A stretch of DNA of 64,000 bases from Streptomyces sp. ISL-10 (GTDB taxonomy: Bacteria > Actinomycetota > Actinomycetes > Streptomycetales > Streptomycetaceae): assembly GCF_018614575.1 (NCBI RefSeq), contig NZ_JAGGOJ010000020.1, positions 1 through 64,000 on the forward strand, in the 5' to 3' direction. This document shows, in pieces, positions 61,688 through 64,000 of this stretch (position 1 is the first letter of the stretch; the number at the start of each line of letters is the position of its first letter). The notes below the pieces were generated by a model. That model was not told the origin of the DNA, made no database searches, and was given only the letters and a program-made list of their open reading frames with translations. Both the position numbers and the translations under genes were made by a program.

Positions 61688-63100
61688 ATGGTTACCGACA
61701 CCTCCCTCCCCACGTCTGCGGGCACCGTCCCGCCGCCCCGGCTCGCCCCCCGGGCCCGGCTGATCCTGTTCGTGCTGTGCGCCGCCCAGTTCATGGTCGC
61801 CCTGGACTTCTCCGTACTGAACGTGGCACTGCCCGACCTCGGCCGGGACCTCGGCCTGAGCCCGTCCGCCCTGCAGTGGGCGGTCACCGCCTTCGCGCTG
61901 CCGTCGGGCGGTTTCCTCCTGCTGTTCGGCCGGATCGCCGACCTGTACGGGCGGCGCAGGCTCTTCCTCTTCGGCCTCGCCCTCTTCGGCGCCGCCTCGC
62001 TGCTCGCGACCTTCGCCTGGGACCCGGCCTCCTTCCTCGCCGGCCGTGCGCTGCAGGGTCTCGGCGCGGCCGTCATCGTGCCGACCGGCATGTCGTTGCT
62101 CACCACGACGTTCCCGGAAGGCCCTCAGCGCGACCGGGCGCTCGGCATCAGCGGCACCCTGCTGTCCCTCGGCTTCACCATCGGCATGGTGCTGGGCGGC
62201 GTCATGACCGACACGCTGGGCTGGCGCTCCACGATGGGGCTGCTCGCGCTCTTCACTCTGGTCGTCCTGCCGCTCGCGCTCCGGTTGCTGCCCGAGTCGC
62301 GGACGCCGGAGCGGCCCCGGCTCGACATCCCCGGTGCGGTGAGCGTCACCGGCGGTCTGCTCGCCGTGATCTACGCCTTGTCCACGGCCGCGGACCGGGG
62401 CTTCGGCGGCACGGACGTCCTTCTCACGCTGGTCGCGGGCATCGCGCTGCTGATCGTGTTCGCCGTCGTGGAGTCCCGCAGCGACGCGCCGCTGGTGTCC
62501 CTGCCGATGCTGCGCCGCCGTACGGTCGCGTTCGGCAACCTGGGCGGCTTCGTGACGTTCTCGATGATGAGCACGGTGGTGTTCGTGCTCACCCTCTACC
62601 TCCAGGAGACGCTGGGGCTCTCGGCGTTCGCGACCGGCCTGGTCTTCGGTGTGCAGGGCGTCGTCTCGGTGTTCGCGGGTTCCTTGGTGCCGAAGGTCAT
62701 CGGCCGCATCGGGGCGCACCGGACGCTGGTGTACTCGCTGCTGGGCCAGGGCGTGTTCGTGGCGGCACTGGTGGGCGTGGGCGCGGAGTCAGGCGCATTG
62801 CTGGCCGGGATCGGCGTCTCACTGGCGAGCATGTGCCACCTCGGCGCGATCATCTCGTACGGGGTGACGGTGACGTCCGGGGTCCCCGACGGGGAACAGG
62901 GACTCGCGACGGGCCTGGTGACGACGACGCAGCAGGTGGGCATCACGGTCGGCATCCCGCTGCTCGGCGTCCTCGCGACGACGACCGGCACGTCCCTGCT
63001 GGAGGGCGTGCGGCTGGTGCTGGCGATCGACGCGGGGTTGGTGGTGGCGGTGGCGCTGTTGGTGGGCGCGGGCCTGCGGGGCGCGGCGCGGAGGGTGTGA
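61688..63100 (+). CDS. MFS drug exporter
   Basis: The 470-residue protein has 14 hydrophobic segments and the DHA2 pattern: FMVALDFSVLNVALPDLG in helix 1, GRIADLYGRRRLFLFG after helix 2, and GAAVIVPTGMSLLTTTF in helix 4. The substrate is unknown; control by the divergent MmyB-type regulator is inferred from the 90-base shared upstream region. ATG 61688 follows GGAAGG by eight bases. A short hairpin follows the gene. Confidence 0.87.
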   Translation: MVTDTSLPTSAGTVPPPRLAPRARLILFVLCAAQFMVALDFSVLNVALPDLGRDLGLSPSALQWAVTAFALPSGGFLLLFGRIADLYGRRRLFLFGLALFGAASLLATFAWDPASFLAGRALQGLGAAVIVPTGMSLLTTTFPEGPQRDRALGISGTLLSLGFTIGMVLGGVMTDTLGWRSTMGLLALFTLVVLPLALRLLPESRTPERPRLDIPGAVSVTGGLLAVIYALSTAADRGFGGTDVLLTLVAGIALLIVFAVVESRSDAPLVSLPMLRRRTVAFGNLGGFVTFSMMSTVVFVLTLYLQETLGLSAFATGLVFGVQGVVSVFAGSLVPKVIGRIGAHRTLVYSLLGQGVFVAALVGVGAESGALLAGIGVSLASMCHLGAIISYGVTVTSGVPDGEQGLATGLVTTTQQVGITVGIPLLGVLATTTGTSLLEGVRLVLAIDAGLVVAVALLVGAGLRGAARRV

Positions 63101-63605
63101 CGTTCCGCTGCTGCCCCGTCCCCGCCCCGGGGGCCGGGGCTTCGCCCCAAGCCCCCGTGTGGCCTTGTGCCTTGGGGGCACGGTCTACGGGGCTTCGCCC
63201 CGGGCCCCGTATCGCGCTTCGCGCGGTGTCCTCAATCTCTCCCTACGGCCTGGCGGCCGTGGGAGGGGACCCCCAGACGGGCTGATTTCGCTCCGCGAAC
63301 AGCCCCGCCGGGGGCACCCCCCTGGCTTCGCCAGGGGGACCCGCACCCGCAACCGCCAGGCCGCAGGGGAAAGCGGACGCGGTGCCCGCCGGCAGCACTC
63401 CCCGTCGCCTCGCCGGACAACCCCCAACCCAGCCCGCCAGGCCGACAGACCGCAGCGGCAGCGGCAGCGGCAGCGGCAGCGTGAGACGCGGTGCCCGCCG
63501 CGAGCACTCCCGTCGCCTCGCCGGAGAACCCCCACCCCAGCCCGCCAGACCGCAGGCGTGGTGGGGGTCCCCCGCCCGCCGGACCGTAGGGGAAGGGGCC
63601 CCCTG
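63101..63605. other. Repeat-rich intergenic region after the MFS gene
   Basis: No gene is visible. It contains hairpins of the type GGGGCTTCGCCCC (63136-63148 and 63189-63201), a TTTCGCTCCGCGAA motif near 63285 like the block at 50.3 kb, a tandem duplication with units at 63376-63455 and 63485-63555, and CAGCGG x4.8 at 63453-63481. Confidence 0.65.
63453..63481. repeat. CAGCGG hexanucleotide repeat
   Basis: CAGCGG is repeated 4.8 times in perfect register between the two arms of a larger tandem duplication. It is intergenic. Confidence 0.85.
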
Positions 63606-63959
63606 CTAGCCCCGGTCCAGCCGGAGGCGCTCCGTCTTCGGCAGACCCGCCACCACCAGGTCGTACGAGTCCTCGATCAGCTCCCGGACCATCCGGTCCG
63701 GGAGCTCGCCCACCGTCACGGTGTTCCAGTGGCGCTTGTTCATGTGCCACCCCGGCACGATCGCCGGGTGCTCCGCCCGTAGCTGGATCGCCAGCTCCGG
63801 CTCGCACTTGAGGTTCACCGTCAGGGGCTCGGCGTCCAGCGCGCCGAGGGCGAACATCTTGCCCAGCACCTTGAACACCGACGTTTCGGGGCCGAACGGA
63901 AACTCCTCGACCGCCGCGTTGAAGCCGAGGCAGAACGCCCGCAGTTCCTTCGCCTTCAC
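63606..63959 (-). CDS. MmcQ/YjbR-type protein
   Basis: The 117-residue protein is a CyaY-like/YjbR fold: LRAFCLGFNAAVEEFPFGPE, then SVFKVLGKMFALGALD, LTVNLKCEPELAIQLRAE, PGWHMNKRHWNTVTVG and VRELIEDSYDLVVAGL, the whole family pattern. It is often called a DNA-binding protein, but the function is unproven. GTG 63959 overlaps, by four bases (GTGA), the stop of the gene entering from the right edge, so the two are coupled. Confidence 0.85.
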   Translation of the reverse strand: MKAKELRAFCLGFNAAVEEFPFGPETSVFKVLGKMFALGALDAEPLTVNLKCEPELAIQLRAEHPAIVPGWHMNKRHWNTVTVGELPDRMVRELIEDSYDLVVAGLPKTERLRLDRG

Positions 63960-64000
63960 CCCATCGCCCCCTCTTCCGCCGGCTTCTCCACCGGCTCCGA
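63956..64000 (-). CDS. Partial gene, 3' end only
   Basis: The last 14 codons of a minus-strand gene are visible and end EPVEKPAEEGAMG, then TGA overlapping the YjbR start. The charged tail has no family signature. From the usual order in Streptomyces, a hemolysin/CorC-type protein would be expected here, but this is inference. It is truncated by the window edge. Confidence 0.4.
   Translation of the reverse strand, partial: SEPVEKPAEEGAMG

Overview
The window is a 64 kb piece of a Streptomyces-type chromosome. GC is very high throughout, third codon positions are almost all G or C, and GTG and TTG starts are frequent. Several marker families are present: DUF5937 and DUF397/Scr1-type regulators, an LAXTG wall-anchored protein, a class F sortase, an emfourin, and a zinc regulon with zur next to znuABC. 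The order nitrate/nitrite reductase, ppdK, dusB, glyS, znuABC-zur, uppS-recO, leuA, era is the order I know from the S. coelicolor core chromosome, so this looks like core arm-proximal DNA with small accessory insertions, not a mobile island. I saw no tRNA, rRNA, CRISPR array, insertion sequence or prophage.

Layout. 0-13.4 kb is a nitrogen-assimilation region: assimilatory nitrate reductase (2.4 kb), an FAD oxidoreductase and NirBD (9.2-13.4 kb) behind a good GlnR-type site. CutA, a gamma-glutamylcyclotransferase-like protein, an FMN reductase with a SoxR-like operator, a class F sortase with a small membrane-anchored partner, and a TSUP permease lie between. 13.4-18.3 kb holds an EamA exporter divergent from an AraC regulator, a VOC protein, a Tat-exported PhoX-like phosphatase and a DUF5937 regulator. 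18.9-28.9 kb holds ppdK, dusB, an MFS exporter, an aldo/keto reductase with TetR, and glyS. 29-32.3 kb is the zinc uptake operon znuACB plus zur, with two Zur-box-like sites sitting on the promoter and start codon.

32.3-36.7 kb carries the most unusual gene, a 795-residue secreted, LAXTG-anchored protein with a D-x10-E-x-K nuclease-like motif. A divergent gene for a very acidic protein and two tandem YcxB-like membrane proteins flank it. 36.7-43.9 kb holds uppS, recO, a BenE-type transporter, a DinB-like protein, a four-gene Scr1/DUF397 module and a ferredoxin-NADP reductase. 43.9-53.9 kb holds a secreted trypsin-like protease, a LuxR regulator beside a bicovalent-flavin oxidase, a two-component system, an MMPL transporter, a TerB-domain protein and a block of degenerate intergenic repeats.

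54.2-64 kb holds leuA with a clear leader peptide of four consecutive leucines and an attenuator hairpin, an M4 metallopeptidase with its emfourin-like inhibitor, a TetR regulator, era, a cytidine-deaminase-like protein without metal ligands, a lipoprotein, an XRE/MmyB regulator divergent from an MFS exporter, and a YjbR-like protein. The 3' end of one more gene runs off the right edge.

The connected themes are nitrogen assimilation (GlnR), zinc homeostasis (Zur), redox stress (SoxR), leucine feedback through translation of a leader, and cell-surface proteins matched to sortase processing.
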